Assembly (NCBI GenBank): GCA_937921595.1
Contig: CAKZTD010000136.1
Coordinates: 1-64,000 of the forward strand
DNA: 64,000 nt
Reading direction: 5' to 3'
DNA from: an uncultured Saprospiraceae bacterium
GTDB lineage: Bacteria; Bacteroidota; Bacteroidia; Chitinophagales; Saprospiraceae
Shown here piece by piece: positions 28,873 to 37,467 of this stretch. Within the stretch, counting starts at the first letter, position 1; each line of letters opens with the position of its first letter. The notes below the pieces were generated by a model. That model saw nothing but the letters and a program-made list of their open reading frames with translations, made no database searches and was not told the DNA's origin. Position numbers and translations under genes: made by a program.

Positions 28873-29877
28873 TTATGCGGATTTAAGTGCTTGTTCTGTC
28901 TGAAAGAAATAATCTTTAAGTCTATCAGAAATACGGGTATTTATAGAGTCGTCAATATCTTTAGGGATGTGTTTTAATTCTAATTCTGCAAAATCATGCA
29001 GTTTAGTAGAGATTTCATCCTTTTCAGTAGCAGAAATTGATCCACTCATTGCGACTGCAATATAGTAAGAATAAAAGTTTTGAATATAGATTTTATAATT
29101 TCCATATTCGATCATTTCTAATTCTTGTTTTTCTCTTTGAAAAGCGTCCTCAACGAAAGCTTTAATTGCGGTAAACATTCCTGCAATCACATCCTGATCC
29201 ATTGTCTTTTCCATTGCGGCACTTCCTAATAATAATCCGGAGTCTCTTTGGATGACATAGACTTCTTCGATGATTGTTTCGTCAGCATCGCTCAATATTT
29301 CTTCAGTACCTTTGCTTTTATAGCCAAATATTTTCCCAAAGAGACCTTGCTTAGAAAAGGTGCTTTTGACTTGGCTGTCAATTCTCTCCTTTAACATTTG
29401 AAATTGGTGCGTGATTGATTTTCGAATCAATTTACCAAGTACTGGGGTGATGACATTTAGAATTTCTTCTTGAGAATCTTTAAGTTTTCGTTCAATTAGC
29501 TTATTGACGGCAACTTTAAACTCTTTCGGATAATTCTGTTTAAGTAATTCAATATGATCTTCGACGATCGGAGATACTTTTTCAGCAAGCTGATCTTTGG
29601 TTTGAATCAAAGCATTGAGACCAGCTAAATCAGCTTCCGTTTTTTGGAGCCGATCCTCCATCATACCTTTTACTATAGAACGAAATTCTTCTGGATAATT
29701 TTGACGAAATGTTTGAAGATGATCCTGAACAATAGGCGAAACTCTCTCAGATAGTAAATCATAGCTATCTAAAATATCACGAACCTCCTGGATTTTGGTG
29801 CGATCTCCAGTCAGTAATATCTCTTGAAGCTGTTCCATCAAGAGTTTGTCTTTCTGATTGTTACTAATAGAATTCAT
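28873..29877 (-). CDS. Duplicated-helix protein with longin/roadblock-like C-terminal domain
   Basis: 334 residues, no signal peptide. Residues ~42-77 and ~97-132 are an internal duplication ('VSPIVQDHLQTFRQNYPEEF' and 'VSPIVEDHIELLKQNYPKEF'). A helical linker (~140-200) leads to a domain (~203-300) beginning 'IEEVYVIQRDSGLLLGSA' and continuing 'DVIAGMFTAIKAFVEDAF', which by pattern resembles longin or roadblock/LC7 modules that bind small GTPases. It lies between a coiled-coil gene and the GTPase in one operon, so a role as GTPase regulator or effector is inferred. I do not recognise a named family for the whole protein. Confidence 0.65.
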   Translation of the reverse strand: MNSISNNQKDKLLMEQLQEILLTGDRTKIQEVRDILDSYDLLSERVSPIVQDHLQTFRQNYPEEFRSIVKGMMEDRLQKTEADLAGLNALIQTKDQLAEKVSPIVEDHIELLKQNYPKEFKVAVNKLIERKLKDSQEEILNVITPVLGKLIRKSITHQFQMLKERIDSQVKSTFSKQGLFGKIFGYKSKGTEEILSDADETIIEEVYVIQRDSGLLLGSAAMEKTMDQDVIAGMFTAIKAFVEDAFQREKQELEMIEYGNYKIYIQNFYSYYIAVAMSGSISATEKDEISTKLHDFAELELKHIPKDIDDSINTRISDRLKDYFFQTEQALKSA

Positions 29878-29900
29878 GATAAAAGAATTGAGGTGAACAA

Positions 29901-30269
29901 TTATTCTCCCATCAATTGTTTGCTTACTTTATCTAGCATTTTTCCAAGTCGCATTTTATCGTCTTTACTAACTTTATCAATCCGGTTGTTCAATTTCTCG
30001 ACATTAGAAATAAGCTGCTTTTCAATATCTTCAAATTTCATGGTATGTTCTTTATCCATGCTTGAGAAAGATTTTTGAGTAGCAGAATCCAGTTCTGTGA
30101 TTTTAGAAGAAAGCTCTTTTTTTAAATCAGCAATCTGTTCTTGAATTGTATTAAATCTAGCTTCGAAATCAGTAATTTGGTCACCCATCAAGATGTTACG
30201 GATCATGCCGATATCACCAAGATTTAAGCCATTGCCTTTATCGTTGTTATTGCCATTGCTATTTGCCAT
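29901..30269 (-). CDS. Small coiled-coil protein, first gene of GTPase operon
   Basis: 122 residues. An Asn/Gly-rich start (1-17) is followed by 'LGDIGMIRNILMGDQI' and then a continuous heptad-rich coiled coil to the end, with no signal peptide. It is 23 bases upstream of the duplicated-helix gene on the same strand. By composition it could be an oligomeric scaffold or tether. No family recognised. Confidence 0.65.
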   Translation of the reverse strand: MANSNGNNNDKGNGLNLGDIGMIRNILMGDQITDFEARFNTIQEQIADLKKELSSKITELDSATQKSFSSMDKEHTMKFEDIEKQLISNVEKLNNRIDKVSKDDKMRLGKMLDKVSKQLMGE

Positions 30270-30658
30270 AATAGTATATAAATAGGGTTTTTGAAAATAA
30301 AATTAACCGTAATAACTATGAGAGGATAGTCTACTGTATGAGTTTGCATTAGAATTGCGTTGGGAATGCTAAAATATGGTTAAATTTCCAGAAATCCATT
30401 AGTTGTTAAAAAAAACTAATTTATATCTTATAGAAATTATCCTATTAACTTTTGACAACTAAAGACTAAATTCTTCTCAAGAGAGGGGTTATATAATTTG
30501 TTTAATCAATTTATATACCGAAAACAATGAGCATCAGTTGCGTTTTTTACTAATTTTCGATAACAAAATAAAGGCGAGGTTTCGAAGGATGGCTTGATAG
30601 TGATTTCTTTGAAAGTTAAATTTTTTCCCTATTTTGATCAAATAAAAACAATCAGACT
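30270..30658. other. 389-base divergent gap between GTPase operon and upp
   Basis: Promoters for both directions should lie here, but I see no good TAnnTTTG with a -33 partner on either strand. It is AT-rich with T and A tracts (for example around 30410) and has no coding region. Confidence 0.35.
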
Positions 30659-31309
30659 ATGGCATTCATCTTAAATGACGAAAATTCGATTGCAAATAAA
30701 TTTATTTCAGAATTAAGAGATGTAAATATTCAGGGTGATCGTATGCGATTTCGTAGAAATTTGGAAAGAATAGGAGAGGTGCTAGCCTACGAAATTAGCA
30801 AAAAATTATCTTTTAAAGAACAAGAAGTGGAGACACCACTTGGGATTGCAAAATCAAGTCTAATCGAGGATAAGATTGTATTAGGAACTATTCTTCGAGC
30901 TGGTTTGCCAATGCATCAAGGTATGTTGAATATTTTTGATGATGCAGATAATGCGTTTATTTCTGCCTATAGAATGCACCATAAGGATGGTACTTTTGAA
31001 ATTAAAGTGGAATATGTGTCTTGCCCTTCTTTGGATGGATGCATATTGATTCTTTGCGATCCAATGCTTGCAACTGGAGCGTCAATTGATTTGACTATAA
31101 AAGCACTTGCTGAGTACGGAAATCCTAAAGAAATACATGTGGCTACGGCGATTGCTTCGACTTATGGCCTTAATTACATTCGTCGCTTGCATCCGGAGGT
31201 CAATCTATGGTTAGGAGCGCAAGATGATGAGTTGACTGCACGTTCTTATATTGTTCCTGGATTAGGAGATGCAGGAGATTTATCCTTTGGAAGTAAAGTT
31301 CAGGAGTAA
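30659..31309 (+). CDS. upp: Uracil phosphoribosyltransferase
   Basis: 216 residues. The PRPP-binding loop 'LILCDPMLATGAS', the 'LGTILRAGLPMHQG' block and the uracil-binding C-terminal 'YIVPGLGDAGDLSFG' identify UPRT. It converts uracil and PRPP to UMP in pyrimidine salvage in the cytosol. It begins after the divergent GTPase operon. A TACATTTG box just after its stop suggests the downstream symporter has its own promoter. Confidence 0.92.
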   Translation: MAFILNDENSIANKFISELRDVNIQGDRMRFRRNLERIGEVLAYEISKKLSFKEQEVETPLGIAKSSLIEDKIVLGTILRAGLPMHQGMLNIFDDADNAFISAYRMHHKDGTFEIKVEYVSCPSLDGCILILCDPMLATGASIDLTIKALAEYGNPKEIHVATAIASTYGLNYIRRLHPEVNLWLGAQDDELTARSYIVPGLGDAGDLSFGSKVQE

Positions 31310-31315
31310 TTTTTA

Positions 31316-31323
31316 TACATTTG
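31316..31323 (+). promoter_or_regulatory. Possible -7 box TACATTTG for the symporter gene
   Basis: It matches TAnnTTTG and lies 105 bases before the start at 31429. The -33 element is weak (TTG at 31287). Confidence 0.35.
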
Positions 31324-31428
31324 CAGCCATCGTTTAGAAATAAAGTAAGCTTACTGACCAATAATTTGTTTCGTGACTTAATTTTGCTTTTAAACAAACA
31401 TATTATAAATAGACAAAATAAACCATAA

Positions 31429-32931
31429 ATGTTTGAGACCTTGAATCCCGGGATTATTCTCGCGGTGATTGTTGGATATTTCTTACTCTTAATGGGAATT
31501 TCTTTTTTGACAGGAAAGAGTTCCGATAATGAGAATTTCTTTTTGGCAGGTCGTAATTCTCCCTGGTATTTGGTGGCTTTTGGAATGATTGGCGCATCAC
31601 TCTCTGGTGTTACTTTTATTTCTGTTCCAGGTTGGGTCGCTGGTAGCGAATTTTCTTATATGCAGACGGTACTGGGTTATTTGTTAGGATACCTAGTGAT
31701 AGCTGTGGTACTGATGCCTATGTATTATAAGCTCAATCTCACCTCCATTTATACTTACCTTGAGCAAAGATTAGGATTTTACTCTTATAAAACGGGAGCT
31801 GCGTTTTTCTTGCTTTCTAGAATAATTGGAGCTTCTTTCAGGTTATTCCTAGTCGCATTAGTTATGCAGGAATTTGTGATGTACCATTATGGGATTCCTT
31901 TTTGGTTGACGGTATTGATGACGATTATTTTGATATGGGTGTATACTTTTCGAGGAGGAATTAAAACGATTGTATGGACAGATACACTTCAAACCTTGTG
32001 CATGCTTTTAGCTGTAATCTTTACAGTGATTGCAATTAGTCAGAAACTGGAATTAGATTTTACGAGTTTGGTTCAAACGGTACAGGATAGTAAGTATTCT
32101 CAGATTTTCTTTTTTGAAGATGGTTGGTTGGATGAGAAAAATTTCTTTAAACAATTTTTAGGAGGAGCAAGTATTGCTATTGTGATGACTGGGCTTGATC
32201 AAGATATGATGCAAAAGAATTTGAGTTGCAAAAATATTGGAGATGCTCAGAAAAATATGTTTTGGTTTAGTGTAATCTTGGTATTTGCTAACCTTTTATT
32301 TTTGACATTAGGAGCCTTGCTTTTCATCTATGCTGGAGAAGTTGGAATTGAAATACCTACTAGAATAGTAAATGGTGAAGTTAAAGAAGCAACAGATTTA
32401 TTATATCCTCAGATTGCATTGAATCATTTAAGTCCTGGAGTTGGAATTATTTTTATTCTTGGATTGATTGCAGCAGCATACTCTAGTGCTGATTCTGCTT
32501 TAACCGCATTGACGACTTCTTTTTGTGTTGACTTTTTAGGTTTTGAAAAAGGAGAAGAGAATACGAATCAGAAAAGAACTCGATTTTTAGTCCATGTTGT
32601 ATTCTCTACCATTTTGTTTTTTGTCATCATGCTTTTTTATTTTATAAATGATGGTGCAGTTATTAAGCAAATCTTTACCGTCGCAACTTATACTTATGGA
32701 CCTTTATTAGGTCTTTATGCTTTTGGCTTTTTTACTAAGCGAGCTGTACAAGATCGTTTTGTACCAATCATATGTATCTTGTCACCGATTATTACTTTTG
32801 TGATTAATCGATATTCAGAAACGTTGTTCTTTGGCTATAAATTTAGCTTTGAATTATTAATAATAAATGGGTTATTGACTTTTCTTGGTCTATTGGCTTT
32901 GTCTTATTCGAAAGAAGAAAAAATGTTATAA
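31429..32931 (+). CDS. Sodium:solute symporter (SSS family)
   Basis: 500 residues with about 13 hydrophobic transmembrane segments. 'FFLAGRNSPWYLVAFGMIGASLSGVTFISVPGW' around residues 37-70 is the typical SSS start, with TM1 before it; 'GLIAAAYSSADSALTALTTSF' (~350) is the conserved TM8 sodium-site region. Substrate cannot be told from sequence; sugars, nucleosides, amino acids and monocarboxylates are all used by the family. It follows upp, but a separate promoter is likely. A very strong two-way terminator follows. Confidence 0.9.
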   Translation: MFETLNPGIILAVIVGYFLLLMGISFLTGKSSDNENFFLAGRNSPWYLVAFGMIGASLSGVTFISVPGWVAGSEFSYMQTVLGYLLGYLVIAVVLMPMYYKLNLTSIYTYLEQRLGFYSYKTGAAFFLLSRIIGASFRLFLVALVMQEFVMYHYGIPFWLTVLMTIILIWVYTFRGGIKTIVWTDTLQTLCMLLAVIFTVIAISQKLELDFTSLVQTVQDSKYSQIFFFEDGWLDEKNFFKQFLGGASIAIVMTGLDQDMMQKNLSCKNIGDAQKNMFWFSVILVFANLLFLTLGALLFIYAGEVGIEIPTRIVNGEVKEATDLLYPQIALNHLSPGVGIIFILGLIAAAYSSADSALTALTTSFCVDFLGFEKGEENTNQKRTRFLVHVVFSTILFFVIMLFYFINDGAVIKQIFTVATYTYGPLLGLYAFGFFTKRAVQDRFVPIICILSPIITFVINRYSETLFFGYKFSFELLIINGLLTFLGLLALSYSKEEKML

Positions 32932-32957
32932 AAGATCTTTTAAATTCAGAGATCAAA

Positions 32958-33000
32958 TAAAAATGGCGGCTACATTAAACTAATGTAGCCGCCATTTTTA
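32958..33000. terminator. Perfect 20-bp-stem bidirectional terminator
   Basis: Bases 32958-32977 pair without mismatch with 32981-33000 around a 3-base loop (core GGCGGCTACATT / AATGTAGCCGCC) with A/T flanks on both sides. It lies between the convergent symporter and lipoprotein genes. Confidence 0.92.
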
Positions 33001-33014
33001 TTTAGGATTCTTTA

Positions 33015-34526
33015 TCAATTATCAATTCCTAAAATAGCTCCCAGTCGAACTTTTAATTCTTGAGTACTTAAAATCCTTACTGGAGTCATTCCTTGATTGG
33101 CCGTAGACAAAGAAGCTTTTACTTTGATCTGTTTTGCAGTTTGAATTAGGTTGACACGTTCTGCAGGAATTTCTATGATATTCGTCTGCTCTGTTGTATT
33201 TATTACAGCACCATTGGCACCCATTTCCGGAGCTGATAATAAAGCTGTTTGACCTTGAAGTAAGGAGTCGATTTCTAAACCATTTTCATCCATAAAGTAT
33301 ACTTGCATTTCAAGATCTAAAGGAATTCCATTGTCTGTAATTAATTTAAATTCAGCATGTGAAATTTGCTCGATATCTTCTAATTCAAAATCAGAAATAC
33401 TTTCAATGGTGAAATCGGAAGCTGTTCCGTAGATTGGTATTTCTATTGAAAATTCTCCTTTGACTTTACTGTCCTCAGCAATGAATCCTGTTGTTTGTGC
33501 ATCTTCAGGATTGATAATACCGACGACATCATAGACGATGTATTTTGGACGAGCATTTAGAATACTAATGATGTTTGAATTATTTTTATCCAATACAATT
33601 TGATCACTTGTCTCTTGACCCATTTCATTGAGCCCAGGATATTTTAAATTATACCCATCGCTGAAAATTGATGTAAAAGGAATTGAATTTCCATCAACAG
33701 TATAGGCCATCATGTTTTCAATTTTCATTTGAACAGGAAAACCAATGGAATTTTGAATATCGAGAATAAGCTTAGGGTCGGCAAAACTAATTTCTCCATC
33801 AGTGATATCATCAAAGAGATCAACTTCAATCGTATCGCTATTTACAGTAAAGGTTTCGTTGGCCCAAATCCCTTCGATACTACTGTACGTCCAGTCTTTT
33901 GCTTCGCCAGTAATCAAGTCAAGGAGTACTCTTTGTCCTGCATTATTATAGGCTTCGTATCTGATGTCTAGATTCCCTCCAGCTAAGTTCAATGCAAAAT
34001 TTTGAATTGATGTTGGAGATATTGAAGTCGTTGTAGGAGTAGTTCCTTGATATTCAATAATGGATTGCATTTCAAATGGAGACCCGTTTTGAGTCATTCC
34101 TGGAAAGGTGATTTTTAGATTGATATCTTCAGTATGACTAGATTGGATATCAAAAGCAATGGTGCCGTTCTTCAAGTTTAATTTTGAAACGGTAAAGTTT
34201 TCAAATAATTGAACTGGAACACTCATGAAACTATCTACCAAAGCTAATGGAAAATCTTCCATTTCTTCAATCAATTCGGATGCTGCTTTTTCAACAGGAT
34301 CTTGGGAATAGTTATAAGACATTGATCCATCTGGAGCAATGGTTAAGAAAGAAAAATCTTCTTCGTTTTCTAAAATATCGTCTAATGATAATGAAGAATT
34401 AACAAGTGGAATCGCAAGCTCAGGATTGTGGTCAACTCGATCGACTTCTCTGAAATCTTCATAATTTTGACATGAATATACTAGTAAAGTACAGGTGCAG
34501 AAAAGCACATAAGATAATTTTCTCAT
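33015..34526 (-). CDS. Large lipoprotein of unknown function
   Basis: 503 residues. Signal peptide with lipobox 'LLVYSCQNY' (Cys19). The rest is beta-rich, hydrophilic and acidic, with strands such as 'LNLKNGTIAFDIQSSHTEDINLKITFPG' early on and a similar 'VKGEFSIEIPIYGTASDFTIES' later, which could be two LEA/Ig-like folds. No catalytic motif is visible. Bacteroidota encode many such surface or periplasmic lipoproteins. It has no close operon partner. Confidence 0.65.
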   Translation of the reverse strand: MRKLSYVLFCTCTLLVYSCQNYEDFREVDRVDHNPELAIPLVNSSLSLDDILENEEDFSFLTIAPDGSMSYNYSQDPVEKAASELIEEMEDFPLALVDSFMSVPVQLFENFTVSKLNLKNGTIAFDIQSSHTEDINLKITFPGMTQNGSPFEMQSIIEYQGTTPTTTSISPTSIQNFALNLAGGNLDIRYEAYNNAGQRVLLDLITGEAKDWTYSSIEGIWANETFTVNSDTIEVDLFDDITDGEISFADPKLILDIQNSIGFPVQMKIENMMAYTVDGNSIPFTSIFSDGYNLKYPGLNEMGQETSDQIVLDKNNSNIISILNARPKYIVYDVVGIINPEDAQTTGFIAEDSKVKGEFSIEIPIYGTASDFTIESISDFELEDIEQISHAEFKLITDNGIPLDLEMQVYFMDENGLEIDSLLQGQTALLSAPEMGANGAVINTTEQTNIIEIPAERVNLIQTAKQIKVKASLSTANQGMTPVRILSTQELKVRLGAILGIDN

Positions 34527-34705
34527 AGTGATAATTAATTTTTTGGAACATCGAAAGCTTTATGGAGGAATAAAGCAAATAGCGGGGGTGGGTTTAGAAC
34601 AATGTTCTAAAAATCAAGAATCAAGCCAAGAGGTGAAAAAAGGAATTGCCTTGATAGTTTTCCGTGGAATTGAAAATATCGAATAACTACAGCTGGCCTT
34701 TTAAA

Positions 34706-34818
34706 AATGAGTAAATGTGTCGATGCTTGAATATTTAGGAGCTAGATATTAAAATGTATATTTTAATAATAATCGTGACTCTCTATCTATTCATTTTTTC
34801 TTTACACATTTACTCATT
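34706..34818. repeat. 113-base nested inverted repeat
   Basis: AATGAGTAAATGTGT at 34706-34720 pairs perfectly with ACACATTTACTCATT at 34804-34818. The loop contains a second stem, TATTAAAAT / ATTTTAATA. It lies just after the stop of the minus-strand gene at 34826 and may end that transcript. The rest of 34527-34825 is featureless. Confidence 0.7.
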
Positions 34819-34825
34819 AGTTTTT

Positions 34826-35239
34826 TTAAGCCACTTCCATTTGATAGTATATAAGGGCTTTTTGTTTCAATAAATATTCTAATTTTTCTTCCGAAAAAGA
34901 AAGATATTTATTGTTAGTTAGTAGATCTAAAATTTCCTGAACGGTTTCTTCTTTTAACCATGCTTTTAGTGTTTGTAAAAGTTTGAGATCGTTGTGAAGT
35001 TCTTCAGTATAATTCAATATTTCGTCAAGATTATTGACTAATAAATTTGAACCTGAAGGACCACAATAAGTTGTCTCTACTTTAGACTCATCACTAATCG
35101 TAGTGGTGCAAGATTTGAAATAACGTTGGACTTGGAAATCGATGAATTGAATTCTGGAATCAAGTATGCTGTATACTTGTTCCATCAATGGGTTGGTCTC
35201 AGAACCATAGGTTCTGCTAGTGTTTTGATAGTGTCTCAT
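34826..35239 (-). CDS. Small helical protein of unknown function
   Basis: 137 residues, no signal peptide. It is mostly helical ('LNYTEELHNDLKLLQTLKAWLKEETVQEIL', 'EEKLEYLLKQKALIYY' regions) with three Cys around a 'TTYCGPSGSN' segment. A good promoter (TTTG-N20-TATATTTG) is placed 100 bases upstream, which supports it being a real gene. No family was recognised. Confidence 0.6.
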   Translation of the reverse strand: MRHYQNTSRTYGSETNPLMEQVYSILDSRIQFIDFQVQRYFKSCTTTISDESKVETTYCGPSGSNLLVNNLDEILNYTEELHNDLKLLQTLKAWLKEETVQEILDLLTNNKYLSFSEEKLEYLLKQKALIYYQMEVA

Positions 35240-35341
35240 GTTCCGGCTGGGATTAATAGTGCTTATAAAAATATCCTGAACAATATAAAAATAGAGCAGG
35301 CTAAGTTTCTTCTAGAAGTCTGCATCTGTTGTCATATGTAT

Positions 35342-35373
35342 CAAATATATAATATTTAAGATACTTAGCCAAA
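35342..35373 (-). promoter_or_regulatory. Bacteroidota-type promoter (TTTG-N20-TATATTTG)
   Basis: On the minus strand the -33 TTTG (35373-35370) and the -7 TATATTTG (35349-35342) are separated by 20 bases, the spacing known for Bacteroides sigma-ABfr promoters. It drives the gene at 34826-35239. Confidence 0.55.
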
Positions 35374-35651
35374 TTAAAGTATATAAATAAATTAAATATT
35401 TATTGACTGGTATGTTTTATAAATTAAGAGGTTATAAATAGCGTTTTTTTGTTAGGTGATTTTGATTCGTTTTTAATTAAAGCATAGGTCTGTTTTATTA
35501 TTAATGCATTTGAGAAATGTGTTGATTTTTATTGTCTTGATAAATACAATCGATCTCGATTCTTTCTAAAAAAATAATTATTATTGGTCTAAATATAAAA
35601 CTATGTTACTTATCGTTCGTTCAACAAATGGATTTCTAATTGGAAAATCAT

Positions 35652-35659
35652 TAGATTTG
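35652..35659 (+). promoter_or_regulatory. Possible -7 box TAGATTTG for the phosphatase gene
   Basis: It fits TAnnTTTG, 73 bases before the start at 35733. No clear -33 TTTG. Confidence 0.3.
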
Positions 35660-35732
35660 CACAAATTATAACAACCTGAGAACGGGGGCTACCAATAGCA
35701 ACTCGTATCTCCAAAGCTAAAAAAATACTAAC

Positions 35733-36194
35733 ATGAAGATCCTAATGGTATGTTTAGGAAACATCTGCCGTTCCCCCTTGGCAGAAGGTATAATGAGGAG
35801 GAAGATCAAAGAGAACAATCTAGATTGGGAAGTTGACTCTGCTGGAACTGGCTATTGGCATATCGGTGAAAGCCCTGATGAGCGATCAATAGCTGTTGCT
35901 AAAAAGTATGGTATTGATATTTCTGATCAAAAAGCCAGACAACTTCGGCCACATGACTTACAAGATTTCGATATGGTTTTTGTAATGGATTCTTCAAATT
36001 ATAGAAACGTTCAAACTTTTGCTCAATCAGAAGATGAGAAAAATAAGATCGAATTTATTATGAATTTGGTAAAGCCGGGTTATAATCAAAATGTTCCCGA
36101 CCCTTATTATGACAGCGATGGATTTGAAGAAGTCTATGAAATGTTGAATCGTGCTTGTGAGAAAGTGGTAGAAGTTTATCGGAAGCCTAAGTAA
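35733..36194 (+). CDS. Low-molecular-weight protein-tyrosine phosphatase
   Basis: 153 residues, the normal size. The N-terminal P-loop 'VCLGNICRSP' (CX5RS, Cys7 to Arg13) and the C-terminal general-acid loop 'VPDPYYD' (Asp ~126) define the family. It hydrolyses phosphotyrosine, and in bacteria often acts on tyrosine kinases of exopolysaccharide export (Wzc/BY-kinases). No kinase or polysaccharide cluster is present here, so the substrate is open. Confidence 0.93.
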   Translation: MKILMVCLGNICRSPLAEGIMRRKIKENNLDWEVDSAGTGYWHIGESPDERSIAVAKKYGIDISDQKARQLRPHDLQDFDMVFVMDSSNYRNVQTFAQSEDEKNKIEFIMNLVKPGYNQNVPDPYYDSDGFEEVYEMLNRACEKVVEVYRKPK

Positions 36195-36264
36195 GTAGGC
36201 GGATAGAAATATTCTTTATTGACTGATCCTTAATCGTTTGTTTTTGCACTAGAAGGAAAGGGGG

Positions 36265-36309
36265 ATTAGGTGTTCGGTATTCGGACTCTCCTAATGCGGA
36301 ACACCTAAT
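36265..36309. repeat. Intergenic hairpin of the CCTAATGC word family, copy 1
   Basis: ATTAGGTGTTC at 36265-36275 pairs perfectly with GAACACCTAAT at 36299-36309. CCTAATGC occurs twice in direct order (36290 and 36304). A segment TTCGGACTCTCCTAATGC resembles TTCGGGCTCTTCTAATGC in the element at 51383-51430. It lies between convergent genes. Confidence 0.7.
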
Positions 36310-36357
36310 GCCGCTTTAATAAGCTTAGAACTAATTCAATTTTATAATTATTTTTGG

Positions 36358-37431
36358 TCAAGTATTTAAGGAAGAATCGCTCTGATCCTTTTTAATAAAT
36401 TGATCAATTAATTTTTGAGCAGCTCTAAATGGAGAAACTTTCTCAGCTGTCACTTCTGATTCGACTTGGTCGATCTGGTCTTTTATTTTTTTATCATTAT
36501 AAAATAATGACTTTAGTTGATAATTGATGCTTTCAAATAACCAGTATTTTGATTGTTGAATACGATGATGTTCAAAATAGTTGTTTTCAGTTGTATGTTT
36601 TTTATATGCTTCGACGGTATTCCAAACTTCTTTAATCCCTGTATTTTTCAAGGCCGAACAAGTCATCACTTTGGGGATCCAGTTGTTTTCCTTTGGAGGG
36701 AAAAGGTGTAAAGCATTTTTGTAAGCCTGTTTAGATTCTTTAGCTAGATTCATTCTTTCTTCATCTGCTTTGTTGACCACTACAATATCTGCCATTTCCA
36801 CAATTCCCCTTTTTATACCTTGCAAATCATCTCCAGCACCTGGAAGTAATAACAACATAAAGCAATCCACCATAGAGTGAACTGCAATTTCGGATTGCCC
36901 AACGCCTACGGTTTCAATTAAAATGGTGTCATAGCCAGCGGCTTCACATAAGATGATCGTTTCTCGAGTCTTTTGAGCAACACCACCTAAGGCAACTCCA
37001 GCAGGGGAGGGGCGAATAAATGCCCGGTTATCTGCGGCTAATTCTTGCATTCTGGTCTTATCTCCAAGAATACTGCCTTTGCTTATTTGGCTAGAGGGAT
37101 CGACAGCTAATACCGCGAGTTTATGATCTAAGGAAAGTAGGTGATTTCCTAGGGATTCTATAAAAGTACTTTTGCCGACTCCCGGGCTTCCCGTGATTCC
37201 AATTCGGAGTGAATTATTAGCATAAGGCAAACAGTTTTCGATCAAGTCTGAAGCGATTTTTTGATGCTCTGGAAGCTCACTTTCAATATAGGTGATTGCC
37301 TTACTTAGCAATACCCGATCCCCAGATAGGACGCCTTTTGTCAGAGTCTCCAGATCTAAGATCCTTTTTTTACCTTTTCCAAACCTTTTGGAAGCTTCCG
37401 GATTGATTGATCGATTTTCCTTTTTACTCAT
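36358..37431 (-). CDS. meaB: Methylmalonyl-CoA mutase-associated GTPase MeaB
   Basis: 357 residues. The P-loop 'GITGSPGVGKST', the family-specific 'VDPSSQISKGSILGDKTRM', 'VGVGQSEIAVHSMVD', 'LLLPGAGDDLQGIKRGI' and 'VVVNKADEE' identify MeaB/ArgK of the G3E family. MeaB guards methylmalonyl-CoA mutase, gating delivery of adenosylcobalamin and protecting it from inactivation. A mutase small subunit is encoded on the same strand at 40186-41274, supporting a propionate/methylmalonyl pathway here. The catalytic large subunit is not in the window. TTAACAC repeats lie upstream of its start. Confidence 0.95.
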   Translation of the reverse strand: MSKKENRSINPEASKRFGKGKKRILDLETLTKGVLSGDRVLLSKAITYIESELPEHQKIASDLIENCLPYANNSLRIGITGSPGVGKSTFIESLGNHLLSLDHKLAVLAVDPSSQISKGSILGDKTRMQELAADNRAFIRPSPAGVALGGVAQKTRETIILCEAAGYDTILIETVGVGQSEIAVHSMVDCFMLLLLPGAGDDLQGIKRGIVEMADIVVVNKADEERMNLAKESKQAYKNALHLFPPKENNWIPKVMTCSALKNTGIKEVWNTVEAYKKHTTENNYFEHHRIQQSKYWLFESINYQLKSLFYNDKKIKDQIDQVESEVTAEKVSPFRAAQKLIDQFIKKDQSDSSLNT

Positions 37432-37467
37432 TTTACCTCATTCTGGTGATTTTCGCCTGAAAAGCGA

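Larger units (their letters stand above)
35240..35732. other. 493-base divergent gap
   Basis: It contains the minus-strand promoter at 35342-35373 and a TAGATTTG box at 35652-35659 that may serve the phosphatase gene. The remainder is very AT-rich, and no coding region or RNA was recognised. Confidence 0.4.

Noticed and set aside
35126-35359. 77-codon plus-strand frame overlapping the small helical gene
   Set aside because: It runs antisense to the 34826-35239 gene and over its promoter; residue content is random-looking.
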